A DNA stretch of 38,078 nt. Source: an uncultured Chitinophagaceae bacterium (GTDB taxonomy: Bacteria > Bacteroidota > Bacteroidia > Chitinophagales > Chitinophagaceae). Below are positions 1 to 7,454 of the stretch, piece by piece (position 1 is the stretch's first letter; every line of letters starts with the position of its first letter). Below the pieces are notes generated by a model. That model saw only the letters and a list, made by a program, of their open reading frames with translations, was not told the origin of the DNA and did not search any database. The position numbers and the translations under genes are program-made. The stretch covers positions 1 through 38,078 of the forward strand of contig CAIRTF010000031.1 in assembly GCA_903881425.1 (NCBI GenBank). The letters run 5' to 3'.

Positions 1-274
1 CTTCTCTCTTCCCAGGACCCTCTCCATTTTCCCTTACTGTTCCTACATATTTACCAAAGAAGGTAAGTACAATACTATAGTTTGGCTCTACTACCATTAA
101 TCCCTTAATTAATAAAACAGCAAAAAGAATAAATAAAACACCAAAGAAAATTACGCCTCCGCTTGGAGTTGCGTTTTGTGCTGTGGTAATAATTCCATAT
201 AAACCAGTAATAAAAGACAAAAGAGCTATTAAGGCTGCCTTATAGCCATTCATTGGGTTCTTTAATTTTTCCAT
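1..274 (-). CDS. SPFH/Band 7 domain membrane protein, N-terminal part
   Basis: The reading frame starts with ATG at 274 and runs off the left edge, so only about 91 residues are visible. It begins MEKLKNPMNGYKAA, followed by two hydrophobic stretches (about residues 13-30 and 43-62) and then VEPNYSIVLTFFGKYVGTVR. That last motif is typical of the start of the SPFH (stomatin/prohibitin/flotillin) domain in Bacteroidetes. These proteins are membrane-anchored scaffolds forming large oligomers, with no enzymatic activity expected. The gene diverges from the BlaI-type repressor gene across a 137-bp intergenic region, so its promoter may lie near the repressor's operators. The family call is good; the specific role is unknown. 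Confidence 0.8.
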   Translation of the reverse strand, partial: MEKLKNPMNGYKAALIALLSFITGLYGIITTAQNATPSGGVIFFGVLFILFAVLLIKGLMVVEPNYSIVLTFFGKYVGTVRENGEGPGKRE

Positions 275-347
275 AGTAGTAATTTGATATTATAATGATA
301 TTATAAAACTAATCAAAATTTTAATATTAATTTAAATTTTTTGTTAA

Positions 348-363
348 AACTAAAAAATTAGTT
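348..363. promoter_or_regulatory. BlaI-type operator, copy 1
   Basis: AACTAAAAAATTAGTT is an inverted repeat with arms AACTAA and TTAGTT. It lies upstream of the BlaI-family gene and is repeated 20 bp downstream, so the two copies sit on the same face of the helix. BlaI/MecI repressors bind dyads with half-sites of this general type, and autoregulation is the natural inference. Confidence 0.65.
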
Positions 364-392
364 GTTAAACTAAAAAATTAGTTATAGGTTTG
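362..392 (+). promoter_or_regulatory. Bacteroidetes-type promoter of the blaI-M56 operon
   Basis: TTG at 362-364, a 20-bp spacer and TAGGTTTG at 385-392 match the Bacteroidetes pattern of a -33 TTG and a -7 TAnnTTTG. The start codon at 412 leaves a leader of roughly 12-15 nt. Operator copy 2 fills the spacer. Confidence 0.6.
368..383. promoter_or_regulatory. BlaI-type operator, copy 2
   Basis: This is a second exact copy of AACTAAAAAATTAGTT, centred 20 bp from copy 1. It sits in the spacer between the -33 TTG (362-364) and the -7 box (385-392), where a bound repressor would block RNA polymerase. Confidence 0.65.
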
Positions 393-411
393 TTTTCATA
401 AACCAAAAACA

Positions 412-774
412 ATGAATAAACCATTAACAAAAGCTGAGGAACAAGTAATGCAGGTGCTTTGGAAATTAGAATCTGCATATCTAAAGGACATTGTAGATGA
501 AATGCCAGCACCCAAACCGCATAGTAATACAATTGCGACTATCATTAAAATCTTAATTGACAAAGGATATATTAACCATGAGGTACATGGAAGGGTACAT
601 TGTTATGCTCCAGTTATTAGTAAAGAAGAATATTCTTCGTCTAGCATCAAATCATTGGTAGAAGGATATTTTGAGGGTTCTTTTGCTGATGTAGTTTCCT
701 TCATGGTAAAACAAAAGGACTTAAAAGTGGCTGATTTAGAATTACTCCTACAAGAGATTAAAAAGAAAAAATAA
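412..774 (+). CDS. BlaI/MecI/CopY-family transcriptional repressor
   Basis: The 120-residue product has the usual length for a BlaI/MecI repressor. It opens with LTKAEEQVMQVLWKLESAYL, the winged-helix DNA-binding domain (about residues 4-70), which includes the NTIATIIKILIDKGYI recognition region. A short C-terminal dimerisation segment follows. The M56 protease gene starts 5 bp after its stop, which is the standard BlaI-BlaR1 arrangement: the protease, when triggered, leads to loss of the repressor and opens the operon. Two perfect dyads in its own promoter indicate autorepression. No beta-lactamase lies in the window, so the inducing signal and wider regulon are unknown. Confidence 0.9.
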   Translation: MNKPLTKAEEQVMQVLWKLESAYLKDIVDEMPAPKPHSNTIATIIKILIDKGYINHEVHGRVHCYAPVISKEEYSSSSIKSLVEGYFEGSFADVVSFMVKQKDLKVADLELLLQEIKKKK

Positions 775-779
775 CTACC

Positions 780-1916
780 ATGATTACAATTCTATTTTAT
801 TTATTGAAAGTAGTTTTATGTAGTGCTTTATTATATACTTACTACTGGTTTGTATTAAGAAACAAGAAGTTTCATCAGTACAATAGGTTTTATTTAATGG
901 GCATATCTGTTCTTTCATGGATAGTGCCTCTCATTACAATTCAAATAGTAAAAGAACAAGATATTGCTTCTTCCAAAGTTTTAAATTTTGCAAATTTTAT
1001 TTCAGAAAATAATAGTTTATTAGAACAAGAAATTATTGAAAATACAGCAAATTATAAATGGGATAATCTTCTAATAATAATTGGAATTATAATATCATTA
1101 TTTTTTATTATAAGGTTTGTTAAATCATTATGGGATATTAGAAAATTGATAAGGCTATATCCTTTAAAAGTATTGAAGGGCATGAATTTGGTTATGACAG
1201 ATGTAAAAGGAACTCCATTTTCTTTTTTCAAATATATTTTTTGGAATACAGCCATTGATTTAAGTAGTGATGTAGGAAAGAAAATTCTTGCACACGAAGT
1301 GGTTCATATAGAAGAAAAACATTCTGTTGATAAACTTTTAATTGAATTACAACTATTGATAGGTTGGTTTAATCCTATAGTTTGGCTTATTAGGAATGAA
1401 TTGTATCTGATACATGAGTTCATTGCCGATCAAAAATCTATTGAAAATCAAGATTCGGGTGTATTAGCGAAATTATTGCTTGCTTCAGCATATCCTAAAC
1501 AACAACATTTATTAACAAATACATTTTTTTATTCACCAATTAAACGACGATTATTTATGTTAAATCAAAACAAAAAAACAAAATTCAGTAATTTACGCAG
1601 ACTGTTTGTTTTACCAATCACAATTTGCGTAGTTCTTTCTTTTTCAATTAAAACAATCGAAGTAAAGGCATCAGCAATTATTAGAGAAAAATTTGAAAAA
1701 ACCAGTATCGAAATCCAAAGTGAATCCGACACAATACCAAAAGTCAAACCACTTATTTTTGTAGATGGCGTTAAGATGACTGAAAAGAAAATGAAAGCAA
1801 TATCTCCAAATGATATTGAATCAGTGAATGTGTTAAAAGGAGATCAAGCAATAAAAAAATACGCTGAAGATGGTAAAGTTGGAGTGATAGAAATTAAATT
1901 AAGGCGCAAGAATTAA
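780..1916 (+). CDS. M56-family (BlaR1-like) membrane metalloprotease with C-terminal plug-like domain
   Basis: This 378-residue membrane protein has hydrophobic segments near residues 4-21, 37-55 and 95-113, then the zinc-protease motif HEVVH (H172, E173, H176) with a downstream HEFIADQ acting as third ligand region. A last transmembrane segment lies near 275-292. It lacks the penicillin-binding sensor domain of staphylococcal BlaR1. Instead, the last 60 or so residues (IFVDGVKM, then DIESVNVLKGDQAIKKYAEDG) resemble the plug region of TonB-dependent receptors, a common tail on Bacteroidetes M56 proteins. It is co-transcribed with the upstream repressor and probably controls its stability. A rho-independent terminator follows at 1959-1988. 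Confidence 0.88.
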   Translation: MITILFYLLKVVLCSALLYTYYWFVLRNKKFHQYNRFYLMGISVLSWIVPLITIQIVKEQDIASSKVLNFANFISENNSLLEQEIIENTANYKWDNLLIIIGIIISLFFIIRFVKSLWDIRKLIRLYPLKVLKGMNLVMTDVKGTPFSFFKYIFWNTAIDLSSDVGKKILAHEVVHIEEKHSVDKLLIELQLLIGWFNPIVWLIRNELYLIHEFIADQKSIENQDSGVLAKLLLASAYPKQQHLLTNTFFYSPIKRRLFMLNQNKKTKFSNLRRLFVLPITICVVLSFSIKTIEVKASAIIREKFEKTSIEIQSESDTIPKVKPLIFVDGVKMTEKKMKAISPNDIESVNVLKGDQAIKKYAEDGKVGVIEIKLRRKN

Positions 1917-1958
1917 TTTTCTACTTTCCCGATTATTCCCGAAAGTCCCTAGCACTTG

Positions 1959-1988
1959 AAAACCCTTGCAGTAAAGTAAGGGTTTTTT
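1959..1988 (+). terminator. Rho-independent terminator after the M56 gene
   Basis: AAAACCCTT at 1959-1967 pairs with AAGGGTTTT at 1978-1986 around a 10-nt loop, followed by a T run. It ends the blaI-M56 operon. Confidence 0.8.
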
Positions 1989-2030
1989 AATATCAAATAT
2001 ATAATAGGGTACAGTTGAATTTACCAATCT

Positions 2031-2056
2031 GCTACACACTTTTGCTACACACTTTA
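2031..2056. repeat. Two tandem 13-bp repeats (GCTACACACTTT core)
   Basis: GCTACACACTTT occurs at 2031-2042 and again at 2044-2055, a 13-bp period. It lies about 70 bp from the broken tRNA-Arg end. Short direct repeats beside a tRNA attachment site can be integrase arm-binding sites, but no integrase is visible, so this is only a possibility. Confidence 0.5.
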
Positions 2057-2084
2057 CAAAAATCCAGTCCTGTACGAAATAGGG

Positions 2085-2116
2085 TAAAAACAAAAACCCT
2101 TGATAGACAAGGGTTT
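2085..2116 (-). terminator. Terminator of the tRNA-Arg locus
   Basis: AAACCCTT (2094-2101) pairs with AAGGGTTT (2109-2116) around a 7-nt loop. Read on the minus strand it is followed by a T-rich run. It lies just beyond the 3' end of the tRNA fragment, as expected for the tRNA's own terminator. Confidence 0.65.
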
Positions 2117-2124
2117 CAAGAAGG

Positions 2125-2182
2125 TGGTGGTCTCGCCAAGAATCGAACTTGGATCTAGTGTTTAGGAAACACCTATTCTATC
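2125..2182 (-). pseudogene. 3' fragment of tRNA-Arg(CCT), 5' part missing
   Basis: On the minus strand this contains a clear tRNA 3' part. There is an anticodon stem-loop whose loop TTCCTAA gives anticodon CCT (Arg), a variable loop, a T arm CCAAG-TTCGATT-CTTGG, an acceptor 3' strand CGAGACC, discriminator A and an encoded CCA. The matching 5' acceptor strand (GGTCTCG) and the D-stem 5' strand are absent upstream, where unrelated sequence begins at about 2183. The terminator is retained. This pattern, an intact 3' end and a lost 5' end, is what integration of a mobile element into a tRNA leaves behind. It is unlikely to make a functional tRNA. Confidence 0.7.
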
Positions 2183-2346
2183 TCTTTGATTATCTAGTAG
2201 TTCTGCAAGGAACATACTTATAATTGCTAGTTTTCACTCAACTTATTTTCTACTGAAAGGATGTAATTATAGATATAAACTGACTAAAATTCATGATATG
2301 AGGTTACCCCAAGTGCTGCAACTTTGGTGCGTAAGGGGAGCAGATT
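2183..2346. other. Unassigned spacer beside the tRNA fragment, with a stem-loop
   Basis: No coding frame is convincing here. At 2307-2338 a stem-loop can form: CCAAGT (2309-2314) with ACTTTGG (2321-2327), flanked by CCCC and GGGG. On the plus strand it leads straight into the terminator at 2347-2378, so a short plus-strand RNA is possible. Equally, this may be decayed mobile-element sequence. Confidence 0.35.
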
Positions 2347-2378
2347 AAAAGAGATACAAATTTTGTGTCTCTTTTTTG
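2347..2378. terminator. Strong hairpin terminator, probably bidirectional
   Basis: AAAAGAGATACAAA (2347-2360) pairs with TTTGTGTCTCTTTT (2362-2375) with one G-U wobble. It has T tracts on both strands. It lies 17 bp past the stop of the minus-strand dioxygenase gene, and faces any plus-strand transcript from the spacer to its left. Confidence 0.8.
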
Positions 2379-2394
2379 TTAGTTTAATCATACA

Positions 2395-3225
2395 TCAAAA
2401 TCCTTTCACTTTACTCATATCTCTTTGCAACCAATTTTCTTTGGGATAATGTGCATTTTTATTGATGGTATGAATCGCATATGCTTGTCTTGATCTTCCC
2501 GAAGTATTTGGCAAACTGTAATGTGGTAACAACCCATGTAAAACAATACAAGTTCCTTTTTTAACTTCTAAAGGAATCATTCCTTCCATTGAATAAGGTT
2601 CAGCATTTAATTCAATCATTTCTGTTCCACCACTTTGTTTTCTTTTAAACCAAGAACGCAATGAAGTTTGATGTCCGCCCGGCTTTACCCATAAACAACC
2701 AGTCTCAATAGTTGCATCTTCCAATGCAAACCAAAAGCCAATACATGATCCGGGTTCGGTATATAAAAATGTAGCATCTTGATGAATATCTACTTTGCCG
2801 CCAATTTGTGCATGTTTAAAGATCATCATACTTTGAATTAATAACTGGTCTTGCAGTTCTAACACTTGAATTAATTCTTTCATTTGCGGTGAACGGGAAA
2901 AATGATTAAATACATCGTCGAGATCATGCATAGCATGACCAATTTTATTTAATGAATAAAACAGCTCTTTCTTCAAATTACCTATTTCATCAAAAGCATC
3001 TTTTTCAAAAAAGAAAGAAATTTTATCGCCGGAGTTTAAAAAATAATCATCGCTGGTTCTTGTTTGATTGTCGGTTTGAAAAACAGAAGGATGGCCGGAA
3101 TAATCAAATCCCTCAGCCAACTCTTTGCCACGCAGCATCAAATCATCGCAAGCTTTTGATGTATTAAAATTTTCTAAAACAAGAAAACCATCTTTATTAA
3201 ATTGTTCTAAAACTGTCAAGGCCAA
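2395..3225 (-). CDS. Phytanoyl-CoA dioxygenase (PhyH) family protein, PHYHD1-like
   Basis: This 276-residue Fe(II)/2-oxoglutarate-dependent oxygenase shows the iron-binding facial triad: H148 and D150 in DIHQDATF, and H235 in LLPHYSLPN. An arginine in SGRSRQAY just after would bind 2-oxoglutarate. The stretch around GSCIGFWFALEDAT closely resembles PHYHD1-type proteins rather than the CoA-binding PHYH. The substrate cannot be told from sequence. The only start consistent with the family N-terminus (FNKDGFLVLENF) is TTG, at 3225 or possibly 3219; no suitable ATG exists. It is a single gene, divergent from gmk, and ends at a strong terminator. Confidence 0.85.
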   Translation of the reverse strand: MALTVLEQFNKDGFLVLENFNTSKACDDLMLRGKELAEGFDYSGHPSVFQTDNQTRTSDDYFLNSGDKISFFFEKDAFDEIGNLKKELFYSLNKIGHAMHDLDDVFNHFSRSPQMKELIQVLELQDQLLIQSMMIFKHAQIGGKVDIHQDATFLYTEPGSCIGFWFALEDATIETGCLWVKPGGHQTSLRSWFKRKQSGGTEMIELNAEPYSMEGMIPLEVKKGTCIVLHGLLPHYSLPNTSGRSRQAYAIHTINKNAHYPKENWLQRDMSKVKGF

Positions 3226-3352
3226 ATAGATTTTATTTAAAAAAATGAAATGCTTTCTCTAAATTATAGCATATAGTTAAGGAAATGAAATCAAATAACC
3301 GATGAGATAAAATAAAAATTTTTCTTTTCAATATTCTTATTTTACTTGCAAC

Positions 3353-3925
3353 ATGATTCCTGTTAATAAATTAATCATTATTACAGCACCATCCGGTGCA
3401 GGTAAAACTTCCATCACTCATTACTTATTAAATAAATATCCGCAATTGGCTTTTTCTGTCTCTGCAGCGACAAGACCGCCTCGTGGAGATGAAAAAAATG
3501 GTGTTGATTATTATTTTATGAGCGTGGAAGAATTTCAACAAAAAATTAATAATAATGATTTTATTGAATGGGAAATGGTTTATCAGGGAAAATACTACGG
3601 CACTTTAAAAAGTGAAATTGAAAGAATTTGGTCTGTTCAAAAAACACCTATGTTAGATATTGATGTAAAAGGTGCCATACATGTGCAACAACAATTTCCA
3701 CAAAATTCTTTATCCATTTTTATTGAACCCCCCGGTGTAGATATATTGAAAAAAAGATTGGAGAGTCGTGGTACGGAAACGCCTGAAAGTATTACTACCA
3801 GAGTAAATAAAGCGAGTTACGAAATTTCTTTCAAACATCATTTCAATGTTTCTATTGTTAATGATGATTTGAATAAAGCTTGTACACAAGCAGAAGAGGT
3901 GATCAAGAAATTTTTGGGATGGTGA
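3353..3925 (+). CDS. gmk: Guanylate kinase
   Basis: The enzyme phosphorylates GMP to GDP with ATP in the cytoplasm, an essential step of purine nucleotide synthesis. The 190-residue protein has the P-loop APSGAGKTS at residues 12-20. The GMP-binding region follows, with SVSAATRPPRGDEKNGVDYY, then EWEMVYQGKYYGT and the DIDVKGA segment. Length and motifs are complete. The gene stands alone with a 127-bp divergent intergenic region upstream. I chose the first ATG (3353), which places the P-loop normally. Confidence 0.97.
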   Translation: MIPVNKLIIITAPSGAGKTSITHYLLNKYPQLAFSVSAATRPPRGDEKNGVDYYFMSVEEFQQKINNNDFIEWEMVYQGKYYGTLKSEIERIWSVQKTPMLDIDVKGAIHVQQQFPQNSLSIFIEPPGVDILKKRLESRGTETPESITTRVNKASYEISFKHHFNVSIVNDDLNKACTQAEEVIKKFLGW

Positions 3926-3961
3926 GATAGTCTTTAGTTTATTTTTTCAATATTGCATCTT

Positions 3962-3995
3962 CACTTATAACCTATAACTTACAACTTATAACTTC
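3962..3995. repeat. AT-rich short repeat (ACTTATAAC/CTATAACTTACAAC)
   Basis: The segment consists of near-copies of ACTTATAAC. The 13-mer TATAACTTACAAC recurs at 37521-37533, inside the N-terminal coding part of the last gene. It looks like a simple interspersed repeat. Confidence 0.45.
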
Positions 3996-4000
3996 GCCGT

Positions 4001-4819
4001 ATGAGTTTTCAAAACAAAACAGTTTTTATTACCGGTGCCAGCAGAGGAATTGGTAAAGCCATTGCTTTAAAATTAGCAAAAGAAGGGGCTAATATTGTTA
4101 TTGCAGCAAAAAGTACTGAAGAAAATCCAAAATTAGGCGGAACAATTTTTACTGCTGCTGCAGAAATGGAAGCAGCTGGTGGTAAAGCATTGGCAGTACA
4201 AACGGATATTCGTTTTGAAGAACAAATTCAATCAGCTGTTGAACAAGCAGTTGAACAATTTGGTGGTATTGATATATTAATTAATAATGCATCTGCTATT
4301 CAATTAACGGGAACAGAACAAACAGAAGCCAAGCGTTTTGATCTGATGCACAGTATTAATGTGCGAGGTACTTTTTTAATGACCAAACATTGCATTCCTT
4401 ATTTAAAAAAAGGAAGCAATGCACATATTCTTACTTTGTCTCCACCTATCAGTATTACTTCAAAATGGCTGGCTCCACATGTTGCCTATACCATGACGAA
4501 ATTTAATATGAGTATGATGGCATTGGGATGGGCTGCTGAATTTAAAAAAGATGGTATTGCTTCAAACGCTTTGTGGCCAAGGACTACAATAGATACTGCT
4601 GCAGTAAGAAATTTATTAGGTGGTGAAGCTTTAGCTAAAATGAGCAGAACAGTGGATGTATTGGCAGATGCTGCTTATTTTATTTTAAACAAAACCAATT
4701 TACAATACACCGGTAATACTTTTATTGATGAAGAAGTTTTGGCAAAAGAAGGCATTACTGATTTATCTAAATATGCAGTAGTGCCCGGTAATCAATTATT
4801 TCAGGATCTGTTTGTTTGA
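4001..4819 (+). CDS. Short-chain dehydrogenase/reductase, HSDL2-like
   Basis: This 272-residue SDR has the NAD(P)-binding motif TGASRGIG (residues 11-18), the NNAS motif and the catalytic pair Y163/K167 in HVAYTMTKF. The insertion AAKSTEENPKLGGTIFTAA and the SPPISI and WPRTTIDTAA segments are those of hydroxysteroid dehydrogenase-like 2 (HSDL2), but the C-terminal sterol-carrier domain of animal HSDL2 is absent. The substrate is probably a fatty-acyl or lipid alcohol or ketone; this is inferred from the family only. Its stop codon abuts the stop of lysS on the other strand with no bases between. Confidence 0.85.
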   Translation: MSFQNKTVFITGASRGIGKAIALKLAKEGANIVIAAKSTEENPKLGGTIFTAAAEMEAAGGKALAVQTDIRFEEQIQSAVEQAVEQFGGIDILINNASAIQLTGTEQTEAKRFDLMHSINVRGTFLMTKHCIPYLKKGSNAHILTLSPPISITSKWLAPHVAYTMTKFNMSMMALGWAAEFKKDGIASNALWPRTTIDTAAVRNLLGGEALAKMSRTVDVLADAAYFILNKTNLQYTGNTFIDEEVLAKEGITDLSKYAVVPGNQLFQDLFV

Positions 4820-6346
4820 TTATTCTTCTTCAAACTTCTCGGGCCTCATTTGCGGAAACAATAATACATCTTGAATGGAAGCTTGATTCAATAACATCAT
4901 ACACAATCTGTCAATACCAATTCCAATACCCGATGTTGGGGGCATACCATATTCCAATGCACGTAAAAAATCATTGTCAATGAACATCGCTTCATCATCA
5001 CCGCGTTCCATTAATTTAACTTGTTCTTCAAAACGTTCACGCTGATCAATCGGGTCATTCAACTCACTGTATGCATTCGCGATTTCCTTTCCGTTTATCA
5101 TTAACTCAAAACGCTCTACCAGTCCGGCTTTGCTGCGATGCTTCTTCGTTAACGGACTCATCTCCACCGGATAATCAATAATAAAAGTTGGTTGTACATA
5201 TTTGTGTTCACTGGTGGCACCAAAAATTTCATCAATCAGTTTTCCTTTACCAATATTAGGTGCAACATCAATATGCAATTGTTTACACACTTCACGCAAA
5301 CCTGTTTCATCTTTATCAGAAATATCAATGCCTGTATTTTCTTTGATAGCATCAAAAATAGAAATGCGTTTAAATGGTGCTTTAAAACTTACTAATGTTT
5401 CACCAATGGTAACATCTGTTGTGCCGTGTAATGCGATGGCAGCTTTTTCAAACAACTGTTCGGTTGTTTCCATCATCCAATAATAATCTTTGTAAGCGGT
5501 GTACCATTCTAAAATAGTGAACTCAGGATTATGTGTTCTGTCCATTCCTTCATTTCTAAAATTGCGACTGAATTCATACACCCAATCAAATCCGCCAACG
5601 ATCAATCTTTTTAAATACAATTCATTTGCAATTCTTAAATAAAAGGGAACATCCAATGCATTGTGATGTGTAATAAATGGTCTGGCTGCTGCGCCACCTG
5701 GAATAGATTGCAATACCGGTGTATCTACTTCCAAAGCACCGCGTTCATTTAAAAATTCACGAATGGTATTCACCAATTTTGTTCGCTTAGCAAAAGTTTC
5801 TTTTACTGAAGGATTGATAATTAAATCTGCATAACGCTGGCGATAACGAAATTCGGGATCGGTCACTTCATCAAATACATGTCCTTCCTCATCACGTTTT
5901 ACAACGGGTAAGGGTTTTAAACTTTTGGTTAATAGGGTTAATGTTTGTGTATGAATAGATGTTTCTCCGGTTTTAGTAATGAAAACAAAACCGGTTACAC
6001 CAATAATATCGCCAAGATCCAATCCATGTTTTACAACATTATCCCAAAAACTTTTATCTTCTTCGGGACAAATATCATCACGCTTTACATATAATTGAAT
6101 GATGCCCTTGCTATCTTGAATTTTAATGAAGAATACTTTGCCTTTATCATTGATACTCATGATTCTTCCTGCCACACAAACAGCAGCGAATTGATCTTTA
6201 GTTTCTTCGGAAAATTTTGATTTGATATCTGCAGAATAATGTGTTACCGGAAACAAAGGTGCCGGATAGGGATTAATACCCGCCTCCTGTAATTTTTTTA
6301 ATTTATCACGACGAATAATTTCTTGCTCACTCAAATATTGACTCAT
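4820..6346 (-). CDS. lysS: Lysyl-tRNA synthetase, class II
   Basis: It charges tRNA-Lys with lysine. The 508-residue protein has an N-terminal OB-fold anticodon-binding domain (about residues 55-150) and a class II catalytic core. The core contains the motif 2 region FRNEGMDRTHNPEF, the ELYLKRLIVGGFDWVYEFSRN segment and the C-terminal motif 3 GIGIGIDRLCMML. Length is normal for bacterial LysS. A TATCTTTG -7 element at 6388-6395 gives a leader of about 35 nt. It converges exactly with the HSDL2-like gene downstream. Confidence 0.97.
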   Translation of the reverse strand: MSQYLSEQEIIRRDKLKKLQEAGINPYPAPLFPVTHYSADIKSKFSEETKDQFAAVCVAGRIMSINDKGKVFFIKIQDSKGIIQLYVKRDDICPEEDKSFWDNVVKHGLDLGDIIGVTGFVFITKTGETSIHTQTLTLLTKSLKPLPVVKRDEEGHVFDEVTDPEFRYRQRYADLIINPSVKETFAKRTKLVNTIREFLNERGALEVDTPVLQSIPGGAAARPFITHHNALDVPFYLRIANELYLKRLIVGGFDWVYEFSRNFRNEGMDRTHNPEFTILEWYTAYKDYYWMMETTEQLFEKAAIALHGTTDVTIGETLVSFKAPFKRISIFDAIKENTGIDISDKDETGLREVCKQLHIDVAPNIGKGKLIDEIFGATSEHKYVQPTFIIDYPVEMSPLTKKHRSKAGLVERFELMINGKEIANAYSELNDPIDQRERFEEQVKLMERGDDEAMFIDNDFLRALEYGMPPTSGIGIGIDRLCMMLLNQASIQDVLLFPQMRPEKFEEE

Positions 6347-6387
6347 TTCAAAATACGATTTACGATATTAGAATTATAAATTGCTTG

Positions 6388-6395
6388 CAAAGATA
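6388..6395 (-). promoter_or_regulatory. -7 promoter element of lysS
   Basis: Minus-strand TATCTTTG matches the Bacteroidetes TAnnTTTG element, 42 bp before the lysS ATG. No clear -33 TTG is at the usual distance. Confidence 0.45.
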
Positions 6396-6410
6396 AGTTT
6401 TGAAAGATGA

Positions 6411-6869
6411 TTATGGAGTTTTATAAACATTCTCATTATAACGTATCATTATTTTTTTAAGCTGTTCTTCACTTGCTCTTGTCCAACCAAATTGCTCATA
6501 CAAACCATGTGCGTCTTTGGTTCTTAATATCCAACCTCTTAAAGTCTGCAATTCAGGATGTGCATGAATGGTTTGCATTAACCATTTTGACAAGCCCTTG
6601 CCTCTATATCCTTCTACAATAAACACATCGCCCAAATAAGCGAACGTTGTTTTATCGGTAATTAATCTGGCAAATCCAATTTGCTTATTTTGATGAAAAA
6701 CTCCAAAACACAAAGAGTTTTCCGCTGCTTTTTCAACTATTTCAAATGGAATATTTTGAGCCCAATAAGACTCTTTGGATAAATAATCATGAATAACATT
6801 CAATTGAAGTTTATTAAAATCAGTTGAAATTAAATATTCACCTTGTTCTGTTTCATAAACCTTATTCAT
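6411..6869 (-). CDS. GNAT-family N-acetyltransferase
   Basis: The 152-residue protein has the GNAT fold. An acceptor-side N-terminus is followed by FGVFHQNKQIGFARLITDK, then the acetyl-CoA-binding motif A (GDVFIVEGYRGKGLSKWLM, with the R-G-x-G-L core) and a C-terminal YEQFGWTR. The acceptor, small molecule or protein, is not evident. Its start overlaps the end of the upstream rluE gene by 8 bp, so the two are co-transcribed and probably translationally coupled. Confidence 0.85.
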   Translation of the reverse strand: MNKVYETEQGEYLISTDFNKLQLNVIHDYLSKESYWAQNIPFEIVEKAAENSLCFGVFHQNKQIGFARLITDKTTFAYLGDVFIVEGYRGKGLSKWLMQTIHAHPELQTLRGWILRTKDAHGLYEQFGWTRASEEQLKKIMIRYNENVYKTP

Positions 6870-7449
6870 TGAATAATTTTTGATAGATAGATTGTTTGGA
6901 AAATTCGATCATATCTCCGGGTTGCACGTTTTCTAAGGTAATATTTTCTATTCTATATCGTATCAATCGCAATGTGGGAAAGCCAACTTTTGCCGTCATC
7001 TTTCTAACTTGTCTGTTCTTTCCTTCGGTTAAAATTAATCGTATCCAGGGTGCAGGAATTTCTTTTCTGAATCTGATAGGTGGATTGCGTGGCGGAATAT
7101 CGGGTAACGCATCTAATAAATACGCAGTACATTTTTTAGTTCGATAATTTCTTCCATCAATATTTATATCAATACCATTTTGTAATTGCTGTAAAGCTTG
7201 TGATGTAATATTTCCATCTACCTGTACATAATATTCTCTTTCATGTGCAAAAGATGGATGTAATAAACGATGATTAAGTGAAGTATCATTTGTAAGTATC
7301 AATAATCCTTCCGAATCGTAATCTAATCTGCCAACAGGATAAATATCTTTAGCCACATCAAAATAATTTTTCAATGTTTGTTTTTGCTCGTCTGTTGAAA
7401 ATTGAGAGAGCACCTGATATGGTTTATAAACAATAAAATATTGAAACAT
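6862..7449 (-). CDS. rluE: 23S rRNA pseudouridine synthase, RluE/RsuA type
   Basis: The 195-residue enzyme of the RsuA/RluB/E/F family isomerises a uridine in rRNA. The catalytic aspartate is D43 in GRLDYDSEGLL. Other family motifs are YKPYQVLSQF at the start and ILTEGKNRQVRKM near the C-terminus. It lacks the N-terminal S4 domain, as RluE does; E. coli RluE modifies 23S U2457, and the target here is inferred by similarity. A rho-independent terminator sits only a few bases before its ATG, which suggests attenuation or an upstream small RNA. Confidence 0.88.
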   Translation of the reverse strand: MFQYFIVYKPYQVLSQFSTDEQKQTLKNYFDVAKDIYPVGRLDYDSEGLLILTNDTSLNHRLLHPSFAHEREYYVQVDGNITSQALQQLQNGIDINIDGRNYRTKKCTAYLLDALPDIPPRNPPIRFRKEIPAPWIRLILTEGKNRQVRKMTAKVGFPTLRLIRYRIENITLENVQPGDMIEFSKQSIYQKLFNE

Positions 7450-7454
7450 AATGC

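Noticed and set aside
1899-2093. A 64-residue minus-strand frame between the M56 gene and the tRNA fragment
   Set aside because: It spans the M56 terminator and the tandem repeats, has no recognisable family, and ends inside the M56 coding end. A remnant of an integrase could not be supported.
2395-4819. Recent transfer from eukaryotes for the PHYHD1-like and HSDL2-like genes
   Set aside because: Both families are widespread in bacteria, and base composition matches the neighbours; resemblance to animal proteins is not evidence of recent transfer.
5192-5483. Overlapping plus-strand frames inside lysS
   Set aside because: They are antisense to a highly conserved enzyme, so the codon pattern of lysS explains them.
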